Counted from the stretch's first letter, positions 28,793 to 38,089 are shown. The stretch: 64,000 nucleotides of DNA from Micromonospora coxensis (GCF_900090295.1 NZ_LT607753.1:5084001-5148000), one strand, 5' to 3'. Translations and numbers: made by a program. The notes: a model not told the origin generated them from the letters alone.

Positions 28793-29716
28793 ATGACGCA
28801 CGACCACCCTGCCGCCCCCGACCGGGGCGTGTCGCGCCCGTTCGGCCGACTGATCACGGCCATGGTGACCCCGTTCGCCGCCGACGGGTCCCTCGACCTC
28901 GACGGCGCGGTACGCCTCGCCGCCCACCTCGTCGACGAGCAGGGCAACGACGCGCTGGTGCTCAACGGCACCACCGGCGAGTCGCCGACCACCACGGACG
29001 CGGAGAAGGAGGCCCTGATCCGGGCCGTCGCGGAGGCGGTCGGCGACCGGGCCAGGATCCTCGCCGGGGTGGGCACCAACGACACCCGGCACACCATCGA
29101 GCTGGCCGTGTCGGCCGAGAAGGCCGGCGCGCACGGCCTGCTGGTGGTCACCCCGTACTACAACAAGCCGCCGCAGAGCGGCCTGCTGCGCCACTTCACC
29201 GCGGTCGCCGACGCCACCGGCCTGCCGGTCATGCTCTACGACATCCCGCACCGGGCCGGCACGGAGATCGCCACCGAGACCCTGGTGCGGCTCGCCGAGC
29301 ACGGCCGGATCGTCGCGGTGAAGGACGCCAAGGGCGACCTGACCGCGACCAGTTGGGTGACCAGCCGCAGCGGCCTGGCCTTCTACAGCGGCGAGGACTC
29401 GCTCACCCTGCCCGCCCTGGCGGTGGGCTCGGTCGGCGTGGTCGGCACCTCGACGCACTTCACCGGCGTGGGCACCAAGCAGCTGATCGAGGCGTACGAG
29501 GCGGGCGACCACGCCACCGCGCTGGCCCTGCACCGGCGGCTGCTGCCGCTGTACACCGGCATCTTCCGTACCCAGGGCGTGATCCTGGTGAAGGCGGGCC
29601 TGGCGGCCAAGGGCCTGCCGGCCGGACCGGTACGCCCGCCGCTGGTGGAGGCCACCGCCGACGAGATCGCCCAGCTGCGCGCCGACTGCGCCGCGGCGGG
29701 CGTGGACCTTCCCTGA
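28793..29716 (+). CDS. dapA: 4-hydroxy-tetrahydrodipicolinate synthase
   Basis: DapA condenses pyruvate with aspartate semialdehyde at the entry to the diaminopimelate pathway. The 307-residue TIM-barrel protein has FGRLITAMVTPFAADGSLDL and the LNGTTGESPT motif near residues 57-66. HTIELAVSAEKAGAHGLLVV, TPYYNKPPQSGLLRHF, and the catalytic Tyr in MLYDIPHRAGTE (near 149) are visible. The Schiff-base Lys is in IVAVKDAKGD (near 177). RNase J follows 52 bases downstream on the same strand, the usual dapA-rnj order in actinobacteria. Confidence 0.97.
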   Translation: MTHDHPAAPDRGVSRPFGRLITAMVTPFAADGSLDLDGAVRLAAHLVDEQGNDALVLNGTTGESPTTTDAEKEALIRAVAEAVGDRARILAGVGTNDTRHTIELAVSAEKAGAHGLLVVTPYYNKPPQSGLLRHFTAVADATGLPVMLYDIPHRAGTEIATETLVRLAEHGRIVAVKDAKGDLTATSWVTSRSGLAFYSGEDSLTLPALAVGSVGVVGTSTHFTGVGTKQLIEAYEAGDHATALALHRRLLPLYTGIFRTQGVILVKAGLAAKGLPAGPVRPPLVEATADEIAQLRADCAAAGVDLP

Positions 29717-29768
29717 TGACCGCACGACACGACGGACGCCCGACGGCGTCGCAGAATGAGGTGGACGC

Positions 29769-31457
29769 GTGACCGAGGCGCACTTCGAGGGTGAGCTGCC
29801 CCCGCCGCTGCCGGAGGGCGGCCTGCGGATCATCCCGCTCGGCGGGCTCGGCGCCATCGGTCGGAACATGACCGTCTTCGAGTACGACGGCAAGCTGCTC
29901 GTCGTCGACTGCGGGGTGCTCTTCCCCGACGTCGAGCAGCCCGGCGTGGACCTGATCCTGCCCGACTTCGGCCCGATCCTGGACCGGCTGGGCGACGTGC
30001 AGGCGATCGTGCTCACCCACGGCCACGAGGACCACATCGGCGCGGTGCCGTACCTGCTCGCCCACAAGCCCGACATCCCGCTGGTCGGATCCCAGTTCAC
30101 CCTGGCGCTGGTCGAGGCGAAGCTGGCCGAGCGGCGGATCCAGCCGTACACGCTGACCGTGCGGGAGGGCGGCCGGGAGCGGCTCGGCCCGTTCGAGTGC
30201 GAGTTCTTCGCGGTGAACCACTCGATCCCGGACGCCCTCGCGGTGGCCATCCGCACCCCGGCCGGCCTGGTGCTGCACACCGGCGACTTCAAGATGGACC
30301 AGCTCCCGCTGGACGGCCGGATCACCGACCTGGCCGGTTTCGCCCGGCTCGGCGCCGAGGGCGTGGACCTGCTGCTGTCGGACTCCACCAACGCGGAGAT
30401 CCCCGGCTTCGTCACCCCGGAGCGGGAGATCGGGCCGGTCCTCGACTCGATCTTCGCGAAGGCCAAGGGGCGGATCATCGTCGCCTCGTTCGCCTCGCAC
30501 GTGCACCGGGTGCAGCAGGTCTTCGACTCGGCGATCGAGCACGGCCGCAAGGTGGCGCTGATCGGCCGGTCGATGGTCCGCAACATGGGCATCGCCCGCG
30601 ACCTCGGCCTGCTCAACATCCCGCCCGGCCTGGTCGTCGGGCTGGAGGAGGCCACCACCCTGCCGCCCGAGCAGATCGTGCTGATGTCCACCGGCTCGCA
30701 GGGCGAGCCGATGAGCGCCCTGGGCCGGATGGCCAGCGGCGACCACCGGCACATCACCATCGCGCCCGGCGACACCGTGGTGCTGGCCAGCTCGCTGGTG
30801 CCCGGCAACGAGACCTCCGTCTACCGGGTGATCAACCGGCTGGCCCGGGCCGGCGCGGTGGTCGTGCACAAGGACGTGGCCAAGGTGCACGTCTCCGGCC
30901 ACGCCCCCGCCGGTGAGCTGCTCTACCTGCTCAACGTGGTCCGCCCGAGCAACCTGATGCCGGTGCACGGCGAGTGGCGGCACCTGCGCGCCCACGCCCG
31001 GCTCGGCATCGAGTCCGGCGTCGCGCCGGACCGGGTGGTGCTCTGCGAGGACGGCGACGTGGTCGACCTGGTCGAGGGGCGCGCCAGCCTGGTCGGGCAC
31101 GTGAAGAGCCGCTACGTCTACGTCGACGGCCTCGCCGTCGGTGACGTCAGCGAGTCGCTGCTCACCGAGCGGCGCATCCTCGGCGACGGCGGCTTCATCG
31201 CCACCACCGTGGTGGTCGACTCGGTCACCGGCAAGGTGGTCGGCGGGCCGACCGTCTCGGCGAAGGGCTTCTCCGAGGACCCGGAGGCGTTCAACCCGGT
31301 GGTCCCGCTGGTCACCGAGGCGCTCAACCGGGCCGCCGCGGACGGCATCACCGACCCGCACCAGCTCCAGCAGATCGTCCGGCGCACCGTCGGGCGCTGG
31401 GTCAACGACGCGTACCGCCGGCGTCCGATGATCGTCCCCACGGTCGTCGAGGTCTGA
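29769..31457 (+). CDS. rnj: Ribonuclease J
   Basis: RNase J is a metallo-beta-lactamase-fold ribonuclease with 5'-3' exonuclease and endonuclease activity in mRNA decay and rRNA processing. The 562-residue protein has LRIIPLGGLGAIGRNMTVFE at the start and the metal motif LTHGHEDHIGAVPYLL (HxHxDH at residues 84-89). Further blocks are VNHSIPDALAVAIRTPAGLV, LHTGDFKMDQ, the beta-CASP region (SDSTNAE and SFASHVHRVQQVFDSAIE), STGSQGEPMSAL and HVSGHA. The GTG at 29769 follows a GAGGTGG site. It is probably cotranscribed with dapA and ends at a clear hairpin. Confidence 0.96.
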   Translation: MTEAHFEGELPPPLPEGGLRIIPLGGLGAIGRNMTVFEYDGKLLVVDCGVLFPDVEQPGVDLILPDFGPILDRLGDVQAIVLTHGHEDHIGAVPYLLAHKPDIPLVGSQFTLALVEAKLAERRIQPYTLTVREGGRERLGPFECEFFAVNHSIPDALAVAIRTPAGLVLHTGDFKMDQLPLDGRITDLAGFARLGAEGVDLLLSDSTNAEIPGFVTPEREIGPVLDSIFAKAKGRIIVASFASHVHRVQQVFDSAIEHGRKVALIGRSMVRNMGIARDLGLLNIPPGLVVGLEEATTLPPEQIVLMSTGSQGEPMSALGRMASGDHRHITIAPGDTVVLASSLVPGNETSVYRVINRLARAGAVVVHKDVAKVHVSGHAPAGELLYLLNVVRPSNLMPVHGEWRHLRAHARLGIESGVAPDRVVLCEDGDVVDLVEGRASLVGHVKSRYVYVDGLAVGDVSESLLTERRILGDGGFIATTVVVDSVTGKVVGGPTVSAKGFSEDPEAFNPVVPLVTEALNRAAADGITDPHQLQQIVRRTVGRWVNDAYRRRPMIVPTVVEV

Positions 31458-31471
31458 TCCCACCGGCTCCG

Positions 31472-31507
31472 CGACGCCGGTCCGCCGTCCTCGGTGGACC
31501 GGCGTCG
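31472..31507 (+). terminator. 12-bp hairpin after rnj
   Basis: CGACGCCGGTCC (31472-31483) is complementary to GGACCGGCGTCG (31496-31507). It starts 15 bases after the rnj stop and is followed by TCGTGTCCGTT. Confidence 0.75.
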
Positions 31508-31508
31508 T

Positions 31509-31537
31509 CGTGTCCGTTACGTGATCACTCGGACACG
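31509..31537. promoter_or_regulatory. Palindromic operator-like site upstream of the S1 protease gene
   Basis: CGTGTCCG (31509-31516) and CGGACACG (31530-31537) form an inverted repeat. It is centred on the palindrome GTGATCAC (31521-31528). The site lies about 100 bases before the protease ATG and directly after the rnj terminator. It could bind a dimeric regulator or be a second terminator stem. Confidence 0.4.
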
Positions 31538-31637
31538 CTGCGCTGAAAAGTCCGGTTCGGGTTCAACCGATCGGTCATCGTCTCCGTACTCCGTTCCGGC
31601 AGGCGCACCCAGGTGCCGGCCGGGAGGAGCATGGCGG

Positions 31638-33218
31638 ATGGACCGCAGACGGATGACAGCCATCGGCGTCGTGGTGGCGGCGGCGGGATTGACGGCGGCA
31701 GTGACCCTGCCGTCGTTCGCCGGCGAGAACGCCACCCCGACGGCCGGCGGACCGGCCGGGACGAAGGCCACCGGCGGGGTGGCCCCCGAGGTGGTGGACG
31801 CGATGAGCCGTGACCTGCGGCTCAGCCGTGAGCAGGCGGTGCGGCGGCTGACCGCCGAGCGGCAGGCCACCGGTACCCTCGGCCGGCTCCGCGCGCAGCT
31901 CGGCGCGGACTACGCCGGCGCCTGGCTGAGCGCCGACGGCGCGACGCTGACCGTGGCGGTGGCCGACCCGGCCGAGGCGGCGAAGGTCGAGGCGGCCGGC
32001 GCGGTGCCGAAGCAGGTGCAGCGCGGCGTCAGCGAGCTGGACGCGGTGAAGAGCCGCCTCGACTCCGCCGGCCGACAGGCCACCCCGGACATCGCCGGCT
32101 GGTACGTCGACGTGGCCACCAACTCGGTGGTGGTGCTCGCCCGGCCCGGCGCGGAGGAGGCCGGCCGCCGCTTCGCCGCGGCGTCCGGGGCCCCGGCCGG
32201 GGCGGTCCGGGTCACCACGTCCCGGGAGCAGCCGCGCCCGCTGTTCGACGTGCGCGGCGGCGACGCCTACTTCATCAACGACGCCGGCCGTTGCTCGGTC
32301 GGCTTCTCGGTGGTCGGCGGGTTCGTGACCGCCGGGCACTGCGGCCGGCAGGGCGACCGCACCACCGGCGCCAACCGGGTCGCCCAGGGCACCTTCGCCG
32401 CGTCCTCGTTCCCCGGCGACGACTGGGCGTTCGTGCGGACCAACGACCAGTGGACCCCGCAGGGCGTGGTGAACGACTTCAACGGCGGTGTCGTGCCGGT
32501 CAACGGCGCCACCGAGGCCCCGGTCGGCGCGTCCATCTGCCGCTCCGGCTCCACCACGGGCGCCCGCTGCGGCGTGATCCAGGCCAAGAACGCCACCGTC
32601 AACTACCCGGAGGGGACGGTCACCGGGCTGACCCGGACCAACGTCTGCGCCGAGCCCGGTGACTCGGGCGGCGCGTGGCTCTCCGGCGACCAGGCGCAGG
32701 GTGTCACCTCCGGCGGGTCGGGCGACTGCACCGTCGGCGGCGTGACCTTCTTCCAGCCGGTCAACGAGATCCTCCAGCGCAACAACCTGACCCTGGTCAC
32801 CGCGAACGGCCAGTCCGCCCCGGCCGACCCGCCGGCCGGCGGCGACGCCACCGCCCCGCCGGCCACCACCGCCCCGACCGCACCGCCGGCCGGCGGCGGC
32901 GCGGAGACCTCGGTCTGCACCGGTGACGCCAGCCGGACCGGGACCATCTCCGCCGGCCGCTCCCAGGCCCAGCCGGACGGTCGCTGGTACGTGACCCAGG
33001 CCGGCGCGCAGCGCGCCTGCCTGGACGCCCCCGACGGCGCCCAGCTGGTGCTGGAACTCCAGCGCTGGACCGGCGTCGGCTTCCGCACCGTGGCCCGCGC
33101 CACCACCGTCGACGGCATCGCCCGGCTGGAGTCCGACGGCGCCGCCGGGGCGTACCGCTATCGGGTCATTGCCCAGAGCGGCTCCGGCGAGTACACCCTG
33201 GCGTTCTCCGCGAACTGA
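31638..33218 (+). CDS. Secreted S1 family serine protease with alpha-lytic-type propeptide
   Basis: This 526-residue preproprotein begins MDRRRMTAIGVVVAAAGLTA, a signal peptide probably cleaved near SFAGE. An alpha-lytic-protease-type prodomain spans about residues 50-200. The mature chymotrypsin-like domain shows GGFVTAGHC (His 234), PGDDWAFVR (Asp 262) and AEPGDSGGAWLSG (Ser 343). Six cysteines suit the three disulfides of streptogrisin-like enzymes. A Pro/Ala/Thr-rich linker (about 395-430) leads to a C-terminal beta domain resembling prepeptidase C-terminal domains. GGAGGAG lies eight bases before ATG 31638. It is predicted to be exported and self-processed. Confidence 0.94.
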   Translation: MDRRRMTAIGVVVAAAGLTAAVTLPSFAGENATPTAGGPAGTKATGGVAPEVVDAMSRDLRLSREQAVRRLTAERQATGTLGRLRAQLGADYAGAWLSADGATLTVAVADPAEAAKVEAAGAVPKQVQRGVSELDAVKSRLDSAGRQATPDIAGWYVDVATNSVVVLARPGAEEAGRRFAAASGAPAGAVRVTTSREQPRPLFDVRGGDAYFINDAGRCSVGFSVVGGFVTAGHCGRQGDRTTGANRVAQGTFAASSFPGDDWAFVRTNDQWTPQGVVNDFNGGVVPVNGATEAPVGASICRSGSTTGARCGVIQAKNATVNYPEGTVTGLTRTNVCAEPGDSGGAWLSGDQAQGVTSGGSGDCTVGGVTFFQPVNEILQRNNLTLVTANGQSAPADPPAGGDATAPPATTAPTAPPAGGGAETSVCTGDASRTGTISAGRSQAQPDGRWYVTQAGAQRACLDAPDGAQLVLELQRWTGVGFRTVARATTVDGIARLESDGAAGAYRYRVIAQSGSGEYTLAFSAN

Positions 33219-33238
33219 ACCGGCGGACCCGCGGACCG

Positions 33239-33277
33239 CGGCCCCCCGACCACCACCGCCCGGTGGCCGGGGGGCCG
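33239..33277 (+). terminator. GC-rich hairpin after the S1 protease gene
   Basis: CGGCCCCCCG (33239-33248) pairs with CGGGGGGCCG (33268-33277), and CCACC pairs with GGTGG inside around a GCCC loop. It starts 21 bases after the stop. Confidence 0.75.
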
Positions 33278-33357
33278 CTCCGCGTCCGGAGGTCACCGCG
33301 GCAGCAGCGGGTTTCCGCCGCTGTCGTCCGGCGGGTTCCGACCCCACCGTCGGCCGG

Positions 33358-34965
33358 TCAGGGCAGGGCGGCGACCGCCTCGGCGTACGCGACGCCGGTG
33401 GCGACCGTCGCGTCGACCAGCACGCCGAGCTGCACCGGGGCCACCCCGTGCTCCAGGTCGGTGGTCACGTCACCGGCCAGCACCAGCTCGCCACCGCCCA
33501 GGTCGTGCACGTACGCCTTGGGCAGCAACCGGTCGTGGTTCCAGGCGTTGCAGAAGGCGTACGCCTCGCTCAGCCGCGCCGCCGGCAACCGGCGGGCCGC
33601 CACCACCCGGGCGTGCAGGATCTCCCCCCGCGTGCCCACCTGCCGGAACTGGATCACCGCCTCGTTCCAGCGGCCGACCACCACGCCACCGGCGTCCACC
33701 GCGTAGACGTCGCCCCGGCGGTCCAGCACCGAGGTGATCATGGTCAGGCTCAGCGGGGCCGGCTCGTCGGCCGCCGGCACGAAGGGCGGGTCGTCGTCGG
33801 CCGCCGGCTCGCCGTCGTCGTCGGGCAGCGGCACCGGCGGGCCGACCGGCCGCTCGGCCAGCCAGGAGGCGATCCGGCCGGACTGGTGCCCGGTGCCGTT
33901 GCGGGCGTCGAAGCTGCCGGCCAGCCCGGTGGCCAGGGTCAGCAGGTCGGTGCCGAGGGTGTCCACGTCCACCTCGGCGGCCGGACGGCTGCCGTGCGCC
34001 GATCGGTGGATCCGCCGCCCGCCCAGCCCCGCCTCGGCGGCCAGGACGCACACCAGCGCCCCGGCGGCGGCGAACTCCATCGCGGCGAGGTCGTCGTACG
34101 GGTGGTCCAGCCGGGGCAGCTGCTCGGCGAGCACGTCCAGGCCCCGCTCGGGATGCCCGGCCAGGGCGCAGAAGCGCAGGTGCGCGGCGAGGTACCCGAA
34201 GGCCGCCCACTCCCGCCGGTGCCGCCGGTACGCCCGCACGTGCGCCTGCCCGGCCCGCTCCGCCTCCCCGGCGCGCAACCAGGGCAGCAGCCCCACCGCG
34301 AGGGCCCGCTCCGGCTGGTCGGTGCAGTCCACCGCGCCGTCGAGGACCGGACGCAGCGTCTCCCGCGCCGCCGCGTCGTCGCCCCACCCGGCGAGCAGTT
34401 CCGCCCGGCGGGCCGGCAGGCAGCCGGGGCAGCCGGCCGCCGGGTCGGGCTCGGCGGCGGCCCAGGCGTCGTGCCAGCGGCGGGCGGCCGGCTCGTCGCC
34501 GAGGTGGTCGGCGAGCCGGCACCGCAGCTGGGCGACCAGCCCGCTGCTCTCGCCGGCCCGGCGGGCCAGGTCGTCGAGGAGGGCGCGGGCGGTGTCCAGG
34601 CCCACCCGCGGGGTGCCGATCGCCGCCTCCACCGCGTGCCGCTGGTGCCGGCGCAGCAGCTCCGCGTCGCCGGGCCGCTCCGCCAGCAACTCCGGGCAGC
34701 GGTCGACGGTGGCGAGGCAGCGGCGCACCGGCTCGGCCAGCCGCCACCGTTCCCCGTGCAGCAGGTACGCCTCGACCAGCGCGAGCCGGGCGTCCAGTGC
34801 GGACCGCGCGTCGCCGAGCGCGTCGGCCCGGGCGGCGATCCGCTCCAGCTCGGCGAAGCGGGCCTCGCCGTCGGGCAGGTCCCGCGCGTCGGCCAGCGCC
34901 GCCGCCAACTCCGGCGCCGGGGCGCCCCGCAGCCGGCGGTCGGCGTCCCCGGCGTGGCCGGTCAC
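33358..34965 (-). CDS. Large YbjN-domain protein with helical N-terminal region
   Basis: The 535-residue protein has two parts. Residues 1 to about 370 are Ala/Leu/Arg-rich helices with TPR-like spacing (for example LAELERIAARADALGDARSA, under other residue variants). A Cys pair motif, AAGCPGCLPARRAELL, lies within them. The C-terminal 140 residues form a YbjN (type III secretion chaperone-like) domain, with SEAYAFCNAWNHDRLLPKAY followed by VHDLGGGELVLAGDVTTDLE. That domain closely resembles the smaller YbjN protein encoded just upstream. The GTG start overlaps the upstream stop (GTGA), so the pair is translationally coupled. The function of YbjN proteins in actinomycetes is unknown. Confidence 0.85.
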   Translation of the reverse strand: MTGHAGDADRRLRGAPAPELAAALADARDLPDGEARFAELERIAARADALGDARSALDARLALVEAYLLHGERWRLAEPVRRCLATVDRCPELLAERPGDAELLRRHQRHAVEAAIGTPRVGLDTARALLDDLARRAGESSGLVAQLRCRLADHLGDEPAARRWHDAWAAAEPDPAAGCPGCLPARRAELLAGWGDDAAARETLRPVLDGAVDCTDQPERALAVGLLPWLRAGEAERAGQAHVRAYRRHRREWAAFGYLAAHLRFCALAGHPERGLDVLAEQLPRLDHPYDDLAAMEFAAAGALVCVLAAEAGLGGRRIHRSAHGSRPAAEVDVDTLGTDLLTLATGLAGSFDARNGTGHQSGRIASWLAERPVGPPVPLPDDDGEPAADDDPPFVPAADEPAPLSLTMITSVLDRRGDVYAVDAGGVVVGRWNEAVIQFRQVGTRGEILHARVVAARRLPAARLSEAYAFCNAWNHDRLLPKAYVHDLGGGELVLAGDVTTDLEHGVAPVQLGVLVDATVATGVAYAEAVAALP

Positions 34966-35438
34966 CGGGTCGTCCCGCCGGGGAGCCGGCCGACGGCGGC
35001 GGCGAGCTGGCAGCCGGTGGAGATGCCGCAGTCGATGAGCTGGTCGAGCTGGTGCGGGGTGACGCCGCGCTCCAGGTCGGTGATGACCTCGCCGCAGACC
35101 CGGGCCACCCCCTCGTCGTCGACGTGCACGAACGCCTTCGGCCAGAGGCGGTCGTGGTTCCAGGAGTTGCAGAAGGCGTAGAGCGCGGGGACGTACTCGA
35201 TGCCGAAGGCCGGGGCCGCCATGGTGCGGACCTGGAGCAGCTCCCCGGCCTCGCCGGGACGCAGGAACCAGATCAGGTTGTCGTCCCAGCGGCCCACCAG
35301 GTCGCCGTCGTCGTCGGTCGAGTAGGCGTAGCCCCGGTTGCCCAGCACGGCGGCGACCAGATCGCGGGTCAACGGCCGCAGGGCCTGCGGGTGTCCGGCC
35401 AGGGGGTCCGAACCGTCCTCGAAAGCAGGCGACGCCAT
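34962..35438 (-). CDS. YbjN domain-containing protein
   Basis: The 158-residue protein is one YbjN domain. The N-terminal part is HPQALRPLTRDLVAAVLGNR followed by GYAYSTDDDGDLVGRWDDNL. The core is ALYAFCNSWNHDRLWPKAFV followed by HVDDEGVARVCGEVITDLER. It ends RGVTPHQLDQLIDCGISTGC. The fold resembles type III secretion chaperones, but no secretion system is nearby. The ATG at 35438 follows AGGAAGGGA. It is coupled to the larger YbjN gene by a four-base overlap and divergent from ftsK. It may act with its longer paralogue. Confidence 0.88.
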   Translation of the reverse strand: MASPAFEDGSDPLAGHPQALRPLTRDLVAAVLGNRGYAYSTDDDGDLVGRWDDNLIWFLRPGEAGELLQVRTMAAPAFGIEYVPALYAFCNSWNHDRLWPKAFVHVDDEGVARVCGEVITDLERGVTPHQLDQLIDCGISTGCQLAAAVGRLPGGTTR

Positions 35439-35540
35439 CGGGCATCCCTTCCTGAGGCGAATAACACGTCTGCGGGCGCGGTCCGTGCTGCGACACACGG
35501 ACACGACCCGGAAAAGCGGCGATCTCCCGGGTGACGCCGT

Positions 35541-35546
35541 TACGGT
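35541..35546 (+). promoter_or_regulatory. Leaderless -10 element of ftsK (TACGGT)
   Basis: TACGGT ends six bases before the ATG at 35553. No ribosome binding site is present. Confidence 0.55.
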
Positions 35547-35552
35547 GACTCT

Positions 35553-38006
35553 ATGGCGGGCCGTACCTCTCAGGCGAGCCGGCGACGCGGCGCGTCGCCG
35601 CGCGGGACCACGAACAGCCGTGCCCGCCAGCCGGCGAAGAAGGCCGCGAAGGCCGCGCCCCGGCGGCGGACCACGACCCGGCCGACCCCGGCGGCGTACG
35701 TCGGGCGGGCGATCGGTGCACTGTGGATGGGTCTGGCGCACGGCGTCGGCTGGGCGGTGCGCGGCGCCGGCCGGCAGGTCGCCTCCGCCGGTGACCTGGA
35801 CCCGGAGCACCGCCGGGACGGGGCGGGACTGCTGCTGTTCGGGCTGGCCATCCTCAGCGGAGTGGGGATCTGGTTCTCCGGGGCCGGTCCGCTCGGCGCG
35901 CGGCTCGCCGACACGGTGCGTCTCTTCCTCGGCGCGATCGCGATCGTGGTGCCCGTGCTGCTGATGATCGGCGCCTGGCGGTTGATGCGTACCCCGCCGG
36001 ACCCGGAGCACCGCGGCCGGGGCCTGGTCGGCTGGGGTTCGATGCTCGTCGCCACCGCCGCCATGCTGCACATCGGACAGGACCCGGTCGACCCGGTGCA
36101 GCGCGACTACGCGGGCGGCCTGATCGGTGCCGGGATCGGTGACCTGCTGGAGGCGGCGGTCACCGCCTGGGTGGCCGTGCCGCTGCTGATCCTGCTGCTC
36201 GTCTTCGGTCTGCTGGTGGTCACCGCCACCCCGATCAACAAGATCCCCGAGCGGCTCGGCCTGCTCGCCGGCACGCTGGTCGCGCCGCCGCCCACCGGCG
36301 AGACCGAGGCGCCGGTCGAGAAGCCGGCCCGCCGGCCGCGCAAGAAGGCCGTGCCGCCGCCGCTGGACCCGGACGACCTGGACGACGATCCCGACGCGGT
36401 GGACCTCCAGGAGACCCTGGTGCTGCCCCGCAGGCCACCGGCGAAGGTGCCCGCCAGCCGCAAGCCGGTCGAACCGCCGGAGCACTCGCCGCCGCCGACG
36501 CGGGCCGAGCAGCTCGCGCTCACCGCGATGGACGGGGACTACACCCTCCCGCCGGCCAACATGCTCAGCGGTGGCGCTGCGCCGAAGACCCGCAGCCGGG
36601 CCAACGACGAGGTGATCGCCGCGCTGACCGGCGTCTTCGACCAGTTCGGGGTGGACGCGGAGGTCACCGGCTTCACCCGGGGCCCGACCGTCACCCGGTA
36701 CGAGGTCGAGCTGGGCCCGGGCGTCAAGGTCGAGCGGATCACCCAACTCTCCCGCAACATCGCGTACGCGGTGAAGTCGCCGGACGTGCGCATCCTCAGC
36801 CCGATCCCGGGCAAGAGCGCGGTCGGCGTGGAGATCCCGAACACCGACCCGGAGAACGTCGCCCTCGGTGACGTGCTGCGCTCGCGGGCCGCCACCAGCG
36901 ACCACCACCCGATGGTGGTGGCGCTCGGCAAGGACATCGAGGGCGGCTACGTGGTGGCCAACCTCGCGAAGATGCCGCACATCCTGATCGCCGGCGCGAC
37001 CGGCGCGGGCAAGTCCTCCTGCCTGAACTCGCTGCTGGTGTCGATCCTGACCCGGGCCACCCCGGACGAGGTGCGGCTGCTGCTGATCGACCCGAAGCGG
37101 GTCGAGATGACCGGCTACGAGGGGATCCCGCACCTGGTCACACCGATCGTGACCAACGCGAAGAAGGCGGCCGACTCGCTGGAGTGGGTCGTGCGCGAGA
37201 TGGACATGCGCTACGACGACCTCGCCGCCAACGGGGTCCGGCACATCGACGACTTCAACCGCAAGGTGCGCAGCGGCGAGATCAAGGCCCCGCCGGGCAG
37301 CGAGCGGGAGATGCGTCCGTACCCCTACCTGCTGGTGATCGTCGACGAGCTGGCCGACCTGATGATGGTGGCCCCGCGCGACGTGGAGGACTCCGTCGTC
37401 CGGATCACCCAGCTGGCCCGCGCCGCCGGCATCCACCTGGTGCTGGCCACCCAGCGTCCCTCGGTCGACGTGGTCACCGGCCTGATCAAGGCGAACGTGC
37501 CGTCCCGGCTCGCCTTCGCCACCTCGTCGCTGGCCGACTCGCGGGTCATCCTCGACCAGCCGGGCGCGGAGAAGCTGCTCGGCCGGGGCGACGGCCTCTT
37601 CCTGCCGATGGGCGCGTCGAAGCCGATCCGGATCCAGGGCGCGTGGGTGACCGAGCGCGAGATCGCCGACGTGGTCAAGTTCTGCAAGGACCAGCGGGAG
37701 CCGGAGTTCCGCCCCGACGTGCTGGCCCCGGCGCAGGACAGCAAGAAGAAGATCGACGAGGACATCGGCGACGACCTGGACCTGCTGGTGCAGGCGGTGG
37801 AGCTGGTGGTCACCTCGCAGTTCGGCTCGACCTCGATGCTCCAGCGCAAGCTGCGGGTCGGTTTCGCCAAGGCGGGCCGGCTGATGGACCTGATGGAGAC
37901 CCGGGGTGTGGTCGGCCCCTCCGAGGGCTCCAAGGCCCGTGACGTGCTGGTCAAGCCGGACGAGTTGGAGGAGGTCCTGGTCGGCCTGCGCGGCGACGAG
38001 GGCTGA
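35553..38006 (+). CDS. ftsK: DNA translocase FtsK/SpoIIIE
   Basis: FtsK pumps DNA at the division septum and aids chromosome segregation. The 817-residue protein has a basic N-terminus, then four membrane segments (about residues 90-225, for example LLLFGLAILSGVGIWFSGAG and VAVPLLILLLVFGLLVVTAT). A charged, Pro-rich linker follows. The RecA-like motor has GATGAGKSSCLNSLLVSIL near 480-498, and the Walker B is LLVIVDELADLMMVAPRD near 595. RPSVDVVTGLIKANVPSRLA is also seen. The C-terminal gamma winged helix (QFGSTSMLQRKLRVGFAKAG) reads chromosomal polarity sequences. The start is fixed by TACGGT. Confidence 0.97.
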   Translation: MAGRTSQASRRRGASPRGTTNSRARQPAKKAAKAAPRRRTTTRPTPAAYVGRAIGALWMGLAHGVGWAVRGAGRQVASAGDLDPEHRRDGAGLLLFGLAILSGVGIWFSGAGPLGARLADTVRLFLGAIAIVVPVLLMIGAWRLMRTPPDPEHRGRGLVGWGSMLVATAAMLHIGQDPVDPVQRDYAGGLIGAGIGDLLEAAVTAWVAVPLLILLLVFGLLVVTATPINKIPERLGLLAGTLVAPPPTGETEAPVEKPARRPRKKAVPPPLDPDDLDDDPDAVDLQETLVLPRRPPAKVPASRKPVEPPEHSPPPTRAEQLALTAMDGDYTLPPANMLSGGAAPKTRSRANDEVIAALTGVFDQFGVDAEVTGFTRGPTVTRYEVELGPGVKVERITQLSRNIAYAVKSPDVRILSPIPGKSAVGVEIPNTDPENVALGDVLRSRAATSDHHPMVVALGKDIEGGYVVANLAKMPHILIAGATGAGKSSCLNSLLVSILTRATPDEVRLLLIDPKRVEMTGYEGIPHLVTPIVTNAKKAADSLEWVVREMDMRYDDLAANGVRHIDDFNRKVRSGEIKAPPGSEREMRPYPYLLVIVDELADLMMVAPRDVEDSVVRITQLARAAGIHLVLATQRPSVDVVTGLIKANVPSRLAFATSSLADSRVILDQPGAEKLLGRGDGLFLPMGASKPIRIQGAWVTEREIADVVKFCKDQREPEFRPDVLAPAQDSKKKIDEDIGDDLDLLVQAVELVVTSQFGSTSMLQRKLRVGFAKAGRLMDLMETRGVVGPSEGSKARDVLVKPDELEEVLVGLRGDEG

Positions 38007-38010
38007 CCAC

Positions 38011-38079
38011 ACCACCGCACCGGTCGCGGCGCGGGCGCGACGAGGCCCGCCGGATTCCGGCGGGCCTCGTGCGGTGGTG
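38011..38079. terminator. Nested bidirectional terminator between ftsK and a small membrane gene
   Basis: ACGAGGCCCGCCGG (38040-38053) pairs exactly with 38057-38070 around an ATT loop. Outside it ACCACCGCAC (38011-38020) pairs with GTGCGGTGGT (38070-38079). The site lies between convergent genes and probably serves both. Confidence 0.85.
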
Positions 38080-38089
38080 GTCCGGGACG

